Positions 1-10,681 of a stretch of 64,000 bases of DNA are shown here, in pieces. The number at the start of each line of letters is the position of its first letter. The first letter of the stretch is position 1. The stretch is from Prasinococcaceae sp. CCMP 1430 (Eukaryota; Prasinodermophyta; Palmophyllophyceae; Prasinococcales; Prasinococcaceae), in assembly GCA_013416795.1 (NCBI GenBank), contig RQSC01000002.1:224603-288602 (forward strand), read 5' to 3'. Under the pieces are notes generated by a model. That model ran no database searches. It saw only the letters and a list, made by a program, of their open reading frames with translations, and was not told where the DNA came from. Made by a program: the position numbers and the translations under genes.

Positions 1-267
1 CGCGCGCCGCTCGCCCGCGCCGGAGCGCGCGCGGCGCCGCGACGGATGTAACTCCCACTCAAATCGGCTCGACCCGGCGCGGCCCCGCGTGGCTTCGGAG
101 CCCATCATAAACGGCTTTTACATCCGCCCCGCGAGGGACGCGACGCCGGCCCGCCCGCCCGATCTGCATCCGAGCCCGCTTGCCTGCGATTTGGCCCGTT
201 CCTTTGAACGGTCGGATTCGGCTCCGTCGGCGTCGCGCGGTGGGTTCTGATGAGGGCGAGTTTTGGA

Positions 268-310
268 TTTAATTTTAATTTTAATTTTAATTTATTTTAA
301 TTATTTTTAC
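268..310. repeat. AT-rich repeat of TTTTAAT units
   Basis: Several imperfect tandem copies of a TTTTAAT-like unit stand out as the only strongly AT-rich stretch in otherwise GC-rich sequence. Function unknown. Confidence 0.8.
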
Positions 311-888
311 ACAGTCGTTTTGGCCTCCGATTTCCACATCAGAATGCAGGGGCGGATGGATGGCGATGGTTCCCCCGCGGCAGCGGCAGCGCGCGCGCGG
401 CCGTGGCCCCCAACGCCCCGGTGCTCGCGCGCCTGCTCCTGGCGCTCGGCTCGTTCGCGCCGCGGCGGCGCGCGCCGAGTGGCGCCCGCACGGCTGACGC
501 CCCATGCCGCCCGGCGCGGCACGCACAATCGCAGCAGCGCTGGGGGTAGGACGCTCGAGGTCACTGTGCGTCTGTTGGCATGACCAGGATCGAGCGCGGG
601 GACCCCGTATTCAATCCAGACATGAGTATTCGAGACCAGGGTAAAATATCGTTCACTTCATGGACATCACGCGCATTTCCAAGTTGCAGTCAACCTAGCC
701 TGAGGGGGAACGGGAACGGCGCCGATGGCCCTCGACCGGTTCCCCCGAGCGCGCGCGGTGTCCAGCGGCGGCGGCGCGTCGACCGCAGCCACCACACGCG
801 GTCCCCCTGCGGTGGCGGCGGGGGGCCGCCGGCGGTATAGCCCGCTGGCGGGATTGGCGCGGCATGGCCGACGGCCTGGCCCACGGCT

Positions 889-920
<32 letters not shown>

Positions 921-946
921 GGGGGGGGGGGGGGGGGGGGGGGGGG
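889..946 (+). repeat. Poly-G tract (about 58 bp, one T)
   Basis: Uninterrupted G except one T at 920. Such a tract could form G-quadruplexes and is difficult to sequence, so its length is unreliable. It lies about 260 bp upstream of the coiled-coil gene at 1209. Confidence 0.9.
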
Positions 947-1208
947 TCTGGCGCTGACATGCACGCACGCCGCATGCGCGCTTTTTCTCGCGCCGCGCCG
1001 CCGCCGCGGCCCAGAAAACCGCCTCCTGGGAAAATCGGCCGAGAGAAATTGATCGTTTGTCTGCGCGCTGTTTGAAACCACGCGCCACACCGCGCACACA
1101 AGGAAGAGGGAGAGAGAGAGCGCGCGAGCGAGAGAGAGAGGCGCGCGACGGCACCGTCCCGCAGCGGCCGGGGAGCGCATTCGTGCGACGGCGCACGGCA
1201 TCACCGCC

Positions 1209-1922
1209 ATGCGCAGCGCGGCGCCAGCGAGATTTCGCGCCCGGGTGGGCACCACGGGAGGCGCCAGCCACAGCACACTCGCGCGCGCGGCCGATGCGGT
1301 TGGCACCGCGATTGCCGACGAGCAAAGGCAGGCGCAAGCGGTGAACAAAAAGGCCGCCGAGCTCGAGGAGGCTGTTCGGAAGCAGCGAGCGAAGACTGAT
1401 CAGGCTGACCATGATGCCAAGGCTGCAAACGCGCGGCTGTGGGAGGCGCAGCACGAGGCGCAGCGGCACACCAACGCAGTGAGCGCGGTGCAAGCTGACT
1501 TGTCAGCAGTGACTGCGAGTGCGACGGAAATTGCGCGTGCCAAGCTCGCCATCGACTCCTTGCACGAGGACATCAAGAAGCGCACGCGCGTTGAAGCCGA
1601 GCAGACAGCGCAACTGCTCGCCAAAATGGGGAAGGTGAACCAGCACATGGCTCAGACTCTGCAGACTGGCGGGGCAACCGCGACGCCGGCCATGAGCTTG
1701 GATGCCGAGCCCCATCTCTCCGCCGTGAAAATTGCGCGCGCGTGTCTGGAGCTCCTGTACTTTGCAGTGGAGGAGGATGCGATGAAAGGCCAGCTGGCCG
1801 GCGCACCGACCGAGGAGCAGACTGGAATGGTCGCGCCAGGCACGCGCGAGGCGCACGATGCCATCGTAAGCCATGTCGACAAGGCACGCAAGGCTGTCGA
1901 GGCCGCCATCAACCGCATCTGA
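1209..1922 (+). CDS. Hypothetical coiled-coil protein (237 aa)
   Basis: This intronless frame runs from an ATG to TGA. Residues roughly 40-150 are rich in Ala, Glu, Lys, Gln and Arg with heptad-like spacing, which predicts a long coiled coil. The C-terminal third has a less regular helical composition with conserved-looking hydrophobic positions (for example ACLELLYFAVEEDAMKG). The first 25 residues are Arg/Ala-rich and could be an organellar targeting peptide, but this is weak. Amino-acid use is unlike the Arg/Pro-rich noise of shadow frames, which supports a real gene. I recognise no family. It faces the bL20m gene tail to tail. Confidence 0.55.
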   Translation: MRSAAPARFRARVGTTGGASHSTLARAADAVGTAIADEQRQAQAVNKKAAELEEAVRKQRAKTDQADHDAKAANARLWEAQHEAQRHTNAVSAVQADLSAVTASATEIARAKLAIDSLHEDIKKRTRVEAEQTAQLLAKMGKVNQHMAQTLQTGGATATPAMSLDAEPHLSAVKIARACLELLYFAVEEDAMKGQLAGAPTEEQTGMVAPGTREAHDAIVSHVDKARKAVEAAINRI

Positions 1923-2308
1923 AGGAGCGGAAGCCGTCGTGCTCATCCCATCAAGCGACAGGACATGCCAATGGATCCGTGCCGCCGCCGCTTTACCTAC
2001 GGACCTGCGCTACGTAGCACCCATCGTCACAAGGACTCGCACCCACATGCATGCAATGCTTGTGCACATGTCAAATGAATTCACAGCGCATGTGTGCACG
2101 GCGCGCTCGGGCCTCGACACACGCATGGCTCCGCCCGGCGCCAAGGAAGTGCCATCGCCGACGCCGCCTGCCGCCACGCTATCCACAGTGTCATACAAGA
2201 ATCAGTGATTTCGCGGAAGGTTTTACGCGCGTATGTTGTACATATGGCACACAAAAAATGAAGGACGGCTGCTGGTCGCGGCTGGCCGCCTGCGCGGAGC
2301 CCGCTCGG
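1923..2308. other. Convergent intergenic region
   Basis: The 3' flanks of the coiled-coil gene (+) and bL20m (-). No gene is seen. A TGTACATATGGCACAC stretch near 2237-2252 and a short A run are the only features, consistent with 3' untranslated sequence. Confidence 0.5.
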
Positions 2309-2865
2309 TCAGGGCGACGCGGCTCTGCGCCTCCTGAGCTCTTCCACCCCCGGCACGAATGAGTCAACGCCCTGCGCGGCCTTCACGTGCTCGACCAGCG
2401 CCCTGAAACTCTCGGGCTCCTGGTGCGCGAGCTCCGAGAGCACCTTGGTGTTGAGCGCGACGTTCTCCTTCTTGAGGCCGTGCGTCAGGTTGCCGTACGT
2501 CACCTGCCAGTCGGTGCGACCACCGGCCGCCGGAAATATAGAAGCGCAAGGATACGCACGCGCGTCAGCAGGTGGGGCGGCCGGCGCAGGCGCACGCGCC
2601 CCCTGGCCGCGCGCCTGTCAATTAGGGCAGCGCTGCTATCCGCGTGTCGCTCCGCGCATGCCTCGGCGCAGCGGCGACGCACCCCATGGTGCCTGGCGGC
2701 GGCGTTGATGCGCGTGATCCACAGTGAGCGGAACTCGCGCTTGCACTGTCGGCGGTCGCGGTACGCGAACTGCAGCGCGCGCGACACCGACTGCCTCGCG
2801 ATGCGCACGCAGTTCTTCGCGCGGCCGCGGAAGCCCTTGGCGAGCTTGAGCACCTTGTCCTGCAT
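2309..2865 (-). CDS. Mitochondrial large-subunit ribosomal protein bL20m
   Basis: Bacterial-type L20, a component of the mitochondrial large ribosomal subunit that binds 23S-like rRNA. Two exons are clear: 2683-2865 and 2309-2503, with a 179-bp GT-AG intron (2504-2682) in phase 0. The spliced protein is 125 residues, the usual length for plant mitochondrial L20. Exon 1 carries the family core ([13 protein letters not shown], then [20 protein letters not shown]), and exon 2 continues with [16 protein letters not shown]. The wording 'GRAKNC' and the short N-terminus beginning MQDKVLK match plant mitochondrial rather than plastid L20, so I chose the ATG at 2865. No separate presequence is visible; the basic N-terminus may serve for import, as in plant homologues. 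Confidence 0.88.
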
Positions 2866-3140
2866 GCGCGGCGCGCGTGCGCGCGTCAGCCACGCGCCGC
2901 GCGTCGCGCGGCGGCCGGCGCGTCTCTTCCCTGCCACGCGCGCGCGCACCTTGTGTTGGCGGTCACGCGAAAGTACGCCATCAGCNAGCGACGCCAGCAC
3001 GGTCGCCAGGCCGCTCGTCCACACGATCATCTCCGGGTGCGTCGCCGCGCCCGCCTTGGACTGCTCGGGAGGCGGCAGCGGCGGCGGCCGTGGCAGCAGG
3101 GGTGGGGGAGGCGGCGGCAGGGGTGGCCGGGTCGGCGGCG

Positions 3141-4411
3141 CTCGCGTTCGAGGTCGACGGCCTGGCACTCAGCGCGCTCGCGCCTGCGACACCCGCGGAG
3201 CACCGCGCGGCCATCGCGTCCGTCACTAGGTATTGCATGTGTTGGGCGGGAGCGTTCGTGGTGAGTGCGCCCCCCGCACGGACCACCCACCCACGCGTAC
3301 CACTGCCGTGCGACGCATCCCTGCTGACAGCCCACACCCCACATCTCCCATCCCTGACGCCACACAAACCACCAACGCGACCCGGTTCGATCCACCAAAC
3401 AACCGAACAAATGGGCCCCGGCGGTAGGCATCCCGCCTCGCGCTCGCCTCGCGGCCGTTTGGCGATGCGGCGCGCCTCGTGGCTTGTTTCCACGCCATCG
3501 CCGCCGTCGCGCTCGCAGCACGGGCCACCCGCGCTGAGCGCGTCCTCGACGGCACAGCAGGCGCGCGATCGTCGGCCGCGGAGCTCGCGGCACTCGTGCC
3601 ATCGGCGGCCTATTACACCGTCGATGCTGTTGCGCGCGCGCTCGACAGCGAGGGCACCGGGGGTGCTGAGACCACCGCACGGCTCGTGGCGACGTGCGCG
3701 CTGACGTACGGCGTCATGGAGGGCTCGTGCGGCGCGGAGCTGCTGCTGCTGCTGCTGCTGCTCGAGCTGCCCCACGCGCCGCTTCACGCGAGCGCTGCGC
3801 TAGCCAGCAGGAGACGAGGTTCAGACGGCTCAGATGGCACGGTCTCGGTCGCTTCTGTTGCCGCGGCGTGCGCAGCAGCTGCGTTCTGGCCCGCCTTTGT
3901 TGCATGCCGCTTCGTCGCGCTGCCCGCGCTCGCACTGGTGCTGCTCAGGCGCACTGGCGATGATGGAAAGACGCCCTGGAGTGCGTGGGCGGCGCTCAGC
4001 GCGCTGGCGACCTCGTGTCTCCTCGCGAGCGCCGCGCGCAGGAGCGGCGACGGCCTCGCCGGGCTCGTCGAAGGCGGCGGTGACGACGCGAAGCTCGCGC
4101 GCCTTGGCGAGGCCGCCGCGCTCTCCGCCGAGGCGGTCGCGGGGCAGCGAGGTGCGAAGGCGGCGGCGGCGAGCCGCAAGAACCCGCCCCCGCCGTCGGA
4201 GCAGGAGGGCGGGTGGGGCGAGCAGCCTCCGCGGCGCGACAAGGGCGACGACGAGGCGCGCCCGCTGATGACTTTCAAGGAGTTCCTCGCCGCGGAGCGA
4301 GCCAAGGAGACGGCGAAGAAGGCGGCGCGCGGGGCAGAGAAGGAGGAGGAGGGAGAAGGGGCGCACAAGCGCGCGGGTTACGCCGGCGCGCGCTCGACCC
4401 GCAGGCGCTGA
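3141..4411 (+). CDS. TLC-domain-like multispanning membrane protein (5' end unresolved)
   Basis: Two exons can be joined: one ending at 3260 (GTG|GTGAGT) and 3428-4411, across a 167-bp intron ending in TAG; both boundaries are phase 0. The join gives a hydrophobic segment, then ASRLALASRPFGDAARLVACFHAI, similar in layout to the start of TRAM-LAG1-CLN8 domains (a helix, then a short 'R-V-S-x-x-H-A' type motif). Further membrane segments follow, one with eight consecutive leucines encoded by CTG repeats at 3739-3762. The C-terminal 120 residues are charged and disordered (Lys/Glu-rich). No in-frame ATG was found before 3141 and an N base sits at 2986, so the start and possibly a first exon are missing. 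Family assignment is tentative. Confidence 0.45.
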
Positions 4412-4734
4412 GCAGGGGACGGCCCCGGCGCGCAGGCGCCGCGCGCATGGGCTGAGCGCCGCGAGCCCGCGCGGTCCGGCGCCGGCCCCGTCGATGCCGT
4501 CGATCGACACCCACCTGTACCATAGACCCTAAACCAAATACCCATTACCCAACCCACAGCCGCGCGCGCCAGGCGACACCGCGCGCGCGCGCCGCTCGCC
4601 GGCATGCGCGTTTGATATGGAATAGGTCAAACCGAAAGGGAGAGGGCGGCGGGCGCGCATCCCGCGCGCGCACGGGATTCCGGAGCGCCCCGGGGCTGCC
4701 GTCGCGGCGGCGCGTCGCTTAGCGCGCGCCTACG
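4412..4734. other. Intergenic region before the copper ATPase
   Basis: The 3' flank of the TLC-like gene and 5' flank of the copper ATPase. It includes a local AT-richer patch near 4515-4555 (CTAAACCAAATACCCATTACC) and a TTTGATATGGAATAGG stretch near 4611. No gene is seen. Confidence 0.5.
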
Positions 4735-4863
4735 ATGGACCCGAGCCGGTGCGTGCCAGCGCCTTGGGGCGGGGCGCGGGGGCGAGCGCTCGCCGCGGCG
4801 GTGCGGCCTGCGGGGTCGGATCAGGAGCAAGGGGGACACGGGAGCACGCCGGCGCCCCAGCAG

Positions 4864-4895
<32 letters not shown>

Positions 4896-7467
4896 GCAGC
4901 AGCAGCAGCCTACCCCCTCGGCCGCAGCGACCGCCTCGGCGGACGGCGATGCGCTGCCGGTGCCGCCGCTGCCCGCTTCCGCCGGTGCGCCGGGCGTCGC
5001 GCTGCTCGACGTGTCCGACATGAAGTGCGCGGGCTGCAGCGCGGCGGTGAAGCGCATGCTCGAGGCCGACGGTCGCGTCGAGAGCGCCAGCGTCAACCTG
5101 GTGACGGGCCTCGCGGCGGTGACGCTCGCGCCTGGCACGCAGGGCGCGGGCACGCCCGCCGCGGCGGAGGCGCTCGCCGAGCTCGTGTCGGGCAAGGGCT
5201 TCCCCGCGGCGCCGCGCGACGCCTCAAGCGGCGGGCGGTCGCTTCGCGAGGCTGCCGCCGCCGCTGAGGAGCGCCGCGCGGCGGCGGTGGGCAAGGCGAC
5301 CTCCGAGGTGGCCGCGGCCTTCGGCCTGGTCGCGCTGTGCTTCCTGGGCCACGCGGGCCACCACCTGCACCACATGGGCATGCACTCGGTGGCGCACCTG
5401 CCGGTGCTCGGTGCGCTTGCCAGCGAGCCCGCGCGCGCGGCTGTCGCCGCCGCCGCGCTGCTCGGCCCCGGCCGCGGCATCCTCGTCGATGGCACGCGCG
5501 CGCTGCTGCGCGGGAGCCCCAACATGAACAGCCTGGTGTCGGTGGGCACCACGGCGGCCTTCGCCACGGGCGCCGCCGCTCTGCTCGTCCCGGGACTCGG
5601 CTGGGAGTACGCGGCGCTCGACGAGCCGGTCATGCTACTGGCGTTCATCCTGCTCGGGCGCTCCCTGGAGGCGCGCGCGCGCGCGCAAGCGGGCGCTGAC
5701 CTGCGCTCGCTCGCGGAGCTGCTGCCCGCCGAGGCGCGCCTGCTCGTCGGTGGTGAGGGCGGCCCCGTGGCCGCGGAGTCGGCGCTCGCTTCGCCCTCGA
5801 TGGGCGTGCCGCTCGAGTCCGTCCAGCCGGGCGACGTGCTGCTCGTGCTGCCGGGCGACAAGGTGCCCGTCGACGGCGAGATCGTCTCTGAGGGGGGCAC
5901 GACGGTCGACGAGGCGCTCATGACCGGGGAGCCGCTGCCGGTGCCCAAGGCGCGCGGCGACAGCGTCATCGCCGGCACGGTGAACGTCGACGCGCCGATC
6001 GCGGTGCGCTGCGCGTCCACCGGTGCCGACACGGCCCTCGCGGGCATCGCGCGCATGGTGGAAGACGCGCAGGCGCGGCAGGCGCCCGTGCAGCAGCTGG
6101 CCGACCGCGTCGCCGGGCCGTTCGCCTTCTCCGTCATGGGGCTTTCGGCGGCCACGGCAGGATTCTGGCTCTCTGCGGGACCCGCGCTCTTCCCCGGCGC
6201 GCTCGCAGCCTCGGGCGCCGTCAGCAGCACCGCGCTGGCGGTCAAGCTCGCCATCGACGTGCTGGTGGTGGCCTGTCCGTGCGCACTGGGGCTCGCCACG
6301 CCCACGGCCGTGCTGGTGGGCACCTCGCTGGGCGCGCGCCGGGGGCTGCTCGTGCGCGGTGGCGACGCGCTCGAGCGCCTGGCGCGCGCCGACACCGTCG
6401 TCTTCGACAAGACGGGCACGCTCACTGAGGGGCGCCCCGTCGTGGTGGGTGCGGCTGTCACGGCGGGCGCCGATGAGGCGCGGCTGCTCGGGCTTTCTGC
6501 TGCCGTCGAGGCAGGTTCCCAGCACCCTGTCGCGCAGGCCATTGTCGACCGCGCTGCGCGTGCGCGTGGCGACGAAGACGCAGGTCCCGCCCCGCGCGTT
6601 GCCGAGGCGTACAGCTCTGCGGGCAACGGCGCGTTCGCCGAGGTGGACGGTGTGGGCGTGGCGGTCGGCGGCCTCGAGTGGGTGCTTGAGGCCATCGGCG
6701 AGACAGATGCGCAGGGCTCCGCGCGCGAAGCTGCCGAGGCCCTCGCGCGCGAGGCAGAGGCGGCCGGCGGTGGCGGTGCTGGCACGCGCGTCTTCGTGGG
6801 CGTCCGCGGCGAGGGCGTGCTCGGAGCGATCTCGCTGCGCGATACGCCGCGCGGCGACGCTGCCCCTTCGCTTGCGGCCTTGCACCGCATGGGCCTGCGC
6901 ACGCTCATGTTCTCCGGCGACCAGCCCGCCGCTGCCGCCGAGGTAGGCGCCGAGCTGGGGCTCGCCGCTGCGGACGTGCGCGGCGGCATGAAGCCCGCCG
7001 ACAAGGCCGATGGCGTGCGCAAGCTGCAGGAGGAGGGGCGCGTTGTGGTGATGGTTGGCGACGGCGTGAACGACGCGCCCGCTCTGGCGGCTGCCGACGC
7101 TGGTGTGGCGTTTGCGAGCGGTGTCGACGCGGCCGGAGATGCCGCGGGTGTCGTGCTGCTCGGCGGCCGCGTCGGGCAGGTCGTTGAGGTCATCGACCTC
7201 GGCCGCCAGACGATGGGCAAAATTCATCAGAACCTGCTGTGGGCGGTGGCGTACAACGTGGTGGGCATTCCGCTTGCGGCTGGTGCGCTGCTGCCGTACG
7301 CGGGCGTGGCACTGAACCCGTCGGCGGCGGGTGCGATGATGGCCTTTAGCTCCATCGCGGTGGTGCTCAACAGCGTCGCGCTGCGCGGCAAGACGCTTGC
7401 CAAGGGCATCCTCGAAGAGCCAGCTGGCGAGCTTGGCGGCGCGCCCCTGCCGGCCGCGCGGCACTGA
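4735..7467 (+). CDS. Chloroplast-type P1B copper-transporting ATPase (PAA/HMA6-HMA8-like)
   Basis: A single 910-residue frame. It moves Cu+ across a plastid membrane (envelope or thylakoid) to supply plastocyanin and Cu/Zn-SOD; this role is inferred from the family. Seen: an N-terminal HMA domain with the metal-binding MKCAGC (Cys98, Cys101), eight expected membrane helices, the actuator TGE motif (LMTGEPLP), the transport CPC motif in ACPCALGLATPT (Cys514, Cys516), the phosphorylated Asp558 in DKTGTLTEG, and the hinge GDGVNDAP from about residue 775. CPC indicates Cu+ rather than Zn2+. A His-rich patch (HAGHHLHHMGMH) before the first helix resembles plant PAA proteins. The N-terminus is a plausible transit peptide followed by a poly-Gln run. 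ATG at 4735 is the first in frame. A TGTAAC element follows the stop by about 15 bp. Confidence 0.93.
4858..4912 (+). repeat. CAG/CAA trinucleotide repeat encoding poly-Gln
   Basis: Eighteen consecutive Gln codons, CAG interrupted by a CAA cluster, between the putative transit peptide and the HMA domain of the copper ATPase. The interruption is typical of a stabilised repeat. Confidence 0.95.
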
Positions 7468-7665
7468 GCTCGCGGGCTTCCATGTAACACCACGCTGTTT
7501 AATACTTTCCTGAGGGGTTGCAATGCCGGTCCGGGCGCGCCGGCGCCCATCGAAATCATGGCTGCGCATAGTGGAGAGCATGGCTACCTGGTACAGAATC
7601 TACAGTTCATTAGGAGAAAAAATGTTGTGTTTGGTGGCGCACAATGCTCGTCCGCGCCCTCGCAC

Positions 7666-10600
7666 TCAGCGCCTGGAGCTCCAGGGCGAGAACGATGTCG
7701 AGCACGAGGTCGAGCCAACGCGCCCGCCGGCAATGCACATGCTTTCACCGTCGCCAAGCAGGTTCGTGCGTGCCATCTGCGCTGTGGCCGCGGCGATTGC
7801 TGACGCCTGCTGCGGGGTGTATGCGTTGGCGTAGGCACCCCCCGCGCGCAGCGTCGCCGCCGGTACCTTGCGCGGCTGACCCGAGGCCGTCACGATGCGC
7901 TGGACGCCGGATGCGTTTGCCGTACTCCTGTGAGGCGCTTTGTCCCCGGGGTCCGCCGGGCGGCAGTTGCCGTAGTTGTCAACGACGATCAAACTGCGTA
8001 GAGGCGCGGCACGGCCACTGGCGCTCTCACGGCGGATATTCGGCAAGTTTCCCTTCTCGTTCGTGGCATTCCCTGTCACACCGCTGAGTCCAGCGTTCGA
8101 TGTGCGCCGCAAGCCCGAACCCTCCGAGCGACGGGAGCCAGGCAGGCCGCGCGCGGCGAGCGGCGCACCACCAACGCCATGGCGAGTTGCACCCCCCTCC
8201 GGGGTGCCCGGGACGAGGCCCTGCGGGTCAGAAGAGCTCCGCAGCGCTCCGCTGGAGTCGATGGTGCGTCTCAGCGGCTGGCGGCCCTCGCGCCCCACGC
8301 GGGGGCGGTGCATATTCTGCAATGTGTCGGTAGCGAGCGTGCGGCTCACCGGAGCGTTGCGGTCGCGCCGCGTGGGCCATTCACAGCCGGTGTGAGCGTA
8401 TTCGAGAGGGCGCGTGCCTGTGCGCAACGGTTTGAGCGGGCTCGAGTGGCACGCGTTTGCCTTCGGGGTCACGCTCCTGACAGGTGCAGGCACACCCTCG
8501 AGCTCTCCGCTTTCAGCCGTTGGCCGGAGCGCTTCTGCGTGCGTGCTGCTGCTCCCACGCGCCGACGAGCGGCTGCCCGACGAGCGGCTGCTGCTGCTGC
8601 GGCTGCTCGCAACAGAGCTCGCATACTCGCGTCGAGCCGCCGCAGCGCGCTGCGCGTCTCCGAAGGCCCACAGCCGCTCCTCCATCTGGCGCAGGAAGTG
8701 CTGCTGCGGCCCAATCACGCTGCCTGGCCGACAGATGCGAATGTAGGCGATTGCCTCGTTGGCCGTGAAACGCCATTCTTTCATCATCCATGAGCAGATG
8801 AGCACACCGGTGCGCCCCAGCCCAGCCTTGCAGTGCACGGCGAAGGCACCCTCCTCGGTGTCGGCGAGCTCCAGAAAGCGCCGCAGGATGGCCTCGCTAG
8901 GGCATGTGCCATCGGGGAAGTACATATCGTGGTGCGCGATGCCCGCGTTTGTGAAGCGCCGACGGTCATACATCTTCTTGTTGAGGCGCACCACGTGGCG
9001 CACATTGCGTTTGTGATAGTAGTCGATGTAGTCCTCGGGCACGAGCGTGCGATACCCGCAGAACTCGGTGTGCCGCGCGCTGGGGCCCGAGAAGGCAACG
9101 AACTTTCCTGGCACGATCCAGTTGAGATCGCCGTTCTCAACGCGCTCGAAGTGCTCGTACTCATCGATGTCGAAGGACGAGGGAGCCCCCCCGTGCGCTG
9201 CGGGCCAATCGATGAGCCCAACGCTGCGCGCCTTGGCCACTGCGCGCAGGCAGTCGAGCGGCGTCAGGCTGAACGTCGACGCGCAGCAGCTCGCGTCGCG
9301 GTACGGCACGAACGGCTTTGCCGTCGACACCAGCTTGTACGCCTCGTCGGCGCTCCAGCCCCACTCGAGCACGCAGAACGCGCCGACCAGCACCGCTGAA
9401 TTGGAGCGGAGGTGCGGGTCTGCTCCACACACGTAGTACACCTGGCATCCCTCCTCTTGGCCCTTGGACAGCAGCCCGCGCAGCTTCTCCACGAACCGAT
9501 ACAACAGCCCGAGGTTCAGGGGCCCAAAGTCTGCGAAGAAAGGCTCATAGAGCTGTAACGTTCGTACGCGATGTGCGAGTGCGCGTGTGCGTGCGGGGTG
9601 AGTGTGTGTGAGTGTGTGTGTGTGTGTGTGTTGGGGGGAGGAAGGAGGCGTCAGCGTGCGCAATCAACACCCGCACACGCGCTGTGCCCAACCCATCCCA
9701 TCCCACCCGTATCCGCACGGCCGCGCCCTCGCCTCCCCCCTTCCCCCGCCCCGTGCGACCACCACCACCACACTCACGCGCCCCCGCGCCCCAGCGAGGC
9801 ACGCGACAGGTGGGGGCGCATGGGCCGGCGCGCTGTTATCCGATGCGCCGGGGAACGCATTCGCGCGGTTCCCGCGCGCCGGCCATTTTGATGGCAATTT
9901 TGCATGCTTTTCTTGTATTCCCCGGTGTCGGGCGCGCGCGCGAACCGGGGCTTTTGGCGGGACGCGCCTCGGCGGCGCGCGCGGGCCGCTTTGATGGGGT
10001 TTTCGCATGCTTCGGTTCCCCGAGCGCGCGCGCGCGCGAACGAGCGGCGAGGGCCACCGTTCGCGGGACGCTCGCTCGCGCGGGGGCGGACGACCGCATG
10101 GCCGCAGCGGCGCGCGCATGGCACGCGCGCACCCGCAGCCGCCGCGGTGGCTCCCGAGGGGCACGGCGGCAGCCAGCCTGGACAAAAAAAAAAGGAAGAA
10201 AAAGAATGTCGCTGCCCATGCGTTTCGACGGTTTTGCGTTGGCAGCCGCCGCCACAAGAGAAAATATGAACAACGCAGCTGCTGAGCGCAGACAGTTGGA
10301 TGGCGGGCGCGTAGGGGTGCGCCGCGCGGCATGAACGGGGCGCACTCGGTGCGCCCGACATGAACGCGGCGCGGCGCGGCGCGGTCCAGGCAAGCCGCAG
10401 CGAGCGCGCGGGCGGCGCACGTCCGTGCGGAAAGGAGCGATGCGGCAGCACGGCGCGTCCCGTCGCGCCCCGGCGCGGCGCGGCACGCAGCGGCGCGGCG
10501 CACGCACCAGCTCGTCGTCGGAGCAGTAGACGATGTTGCGCTCGGCGATCTGCGACCTGCGCAGGGCGTCGGGTCGTCGCACCACGCCGAAGTGCAAACC

Positions 10601-10681
10601 CCGCTCAGCGCACATGCACACCGCCGACCGCAGCTCATCCGATGCCGCACCCCTGTCCGAAGCCGCGTAGCGAGTAGCCAT
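7666..10681 (-). CDS. CDC14-type dual-specificity phosphatase
   Basis: Cell-cycle phosphatase that reverses CDK (Ser-Pro) phosphorylation at mitotic exit and acts in cytokinesis and ciliary functions in other eukaryotes. Two exons: 10508-10681 and 7666-9552, with a phase-0 GT-AG intron of 955 bp (9553-10507). The join restores the conserved DDEL-LYEPFFADFGPLN sequence. Spliced length is 686 residues. Family signatures: DEYEHFERVENGDLNWI, VRLNKKMYD, and the catalytic P-loop HCKAGLGRTG with Cys at about residue 299, then ICRPGSVIGPQQHFL. After about residue 350 the tail is disordered, Ser/Arg-rich and weakly conserved, as usual for regulation or localisation. The start ATG at 10681 gives MATRYAAS. 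The long intron holds two degenerate copies of a roughly 100-bp unit and an E2F-like word. Confidence 0.92.
9602..9631 (+). repeat. GT microsatellite
   Basis: Tandem GTGTGT with one AGTG interruption, inside the CDC14 intron close to its 3' splice site (on the minus strand it reads as an AC tract upstream of the acceptor). Confidence 0.9.
9880..10040. repeat. Two degenerate copies of a ~104-bp unit in the CDC14 intron
   Basis: ATTTTGATGGCAATTTTGCATGC (from 9885) and GCTTTGATGGGGTTTTCGC with ATGC following (from 9988) align at 17 of 23 positions. Each is followed by a TTCCCCG box and a CGCGCG run ending in CGAA. Related words occur near 23850-23890, 44660-44860 and 49760-49830. Between the copies lies TTTTGGCGGGA (9952-9962), an E2F-like word. 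Confidence 0.6.

Larger units (their letters stand above)
1..1208. other. Intergenic region, no recognised gene
   Basis: I see no convincing coding region here; the short open frames are GC-rich and resemble no family. It holds an AT-rich run near 268-310 and a long poly-G tract at 889-946, followed by a purine-rich GAGA stretch near 1103-1140 just before the first gene. The window starts inside this region, so a gene ending further left cannot be excluded. Confidence 0.6.

Noticed and set aside
863-1052. Frames coding long poly-Gly around the poly-G tract
   Set aside because: Direct translation of a homopolymer with no other protein-like sequence.
2900-3060. Minus-strand segment MIVWTSGLATVLAS as an upstream exon of bL20m
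   Set aside because: bL20m is complete from ATG 2865 as in plant mitochondrial L20; the segment contains an N and no clear splice link.
3380-3400. GGTTCGATCC resembling a tRNA B box inside the TLC-like intron
   Set aside because: No T-stem pairing and no A box at a suitable distance.
4821-7220. A 799-codon minus-strand open frame across the copper ATPase
   Set aside because: Ser/Ala/Pro-rich shadow of the conserved ATPase frame with no family features.
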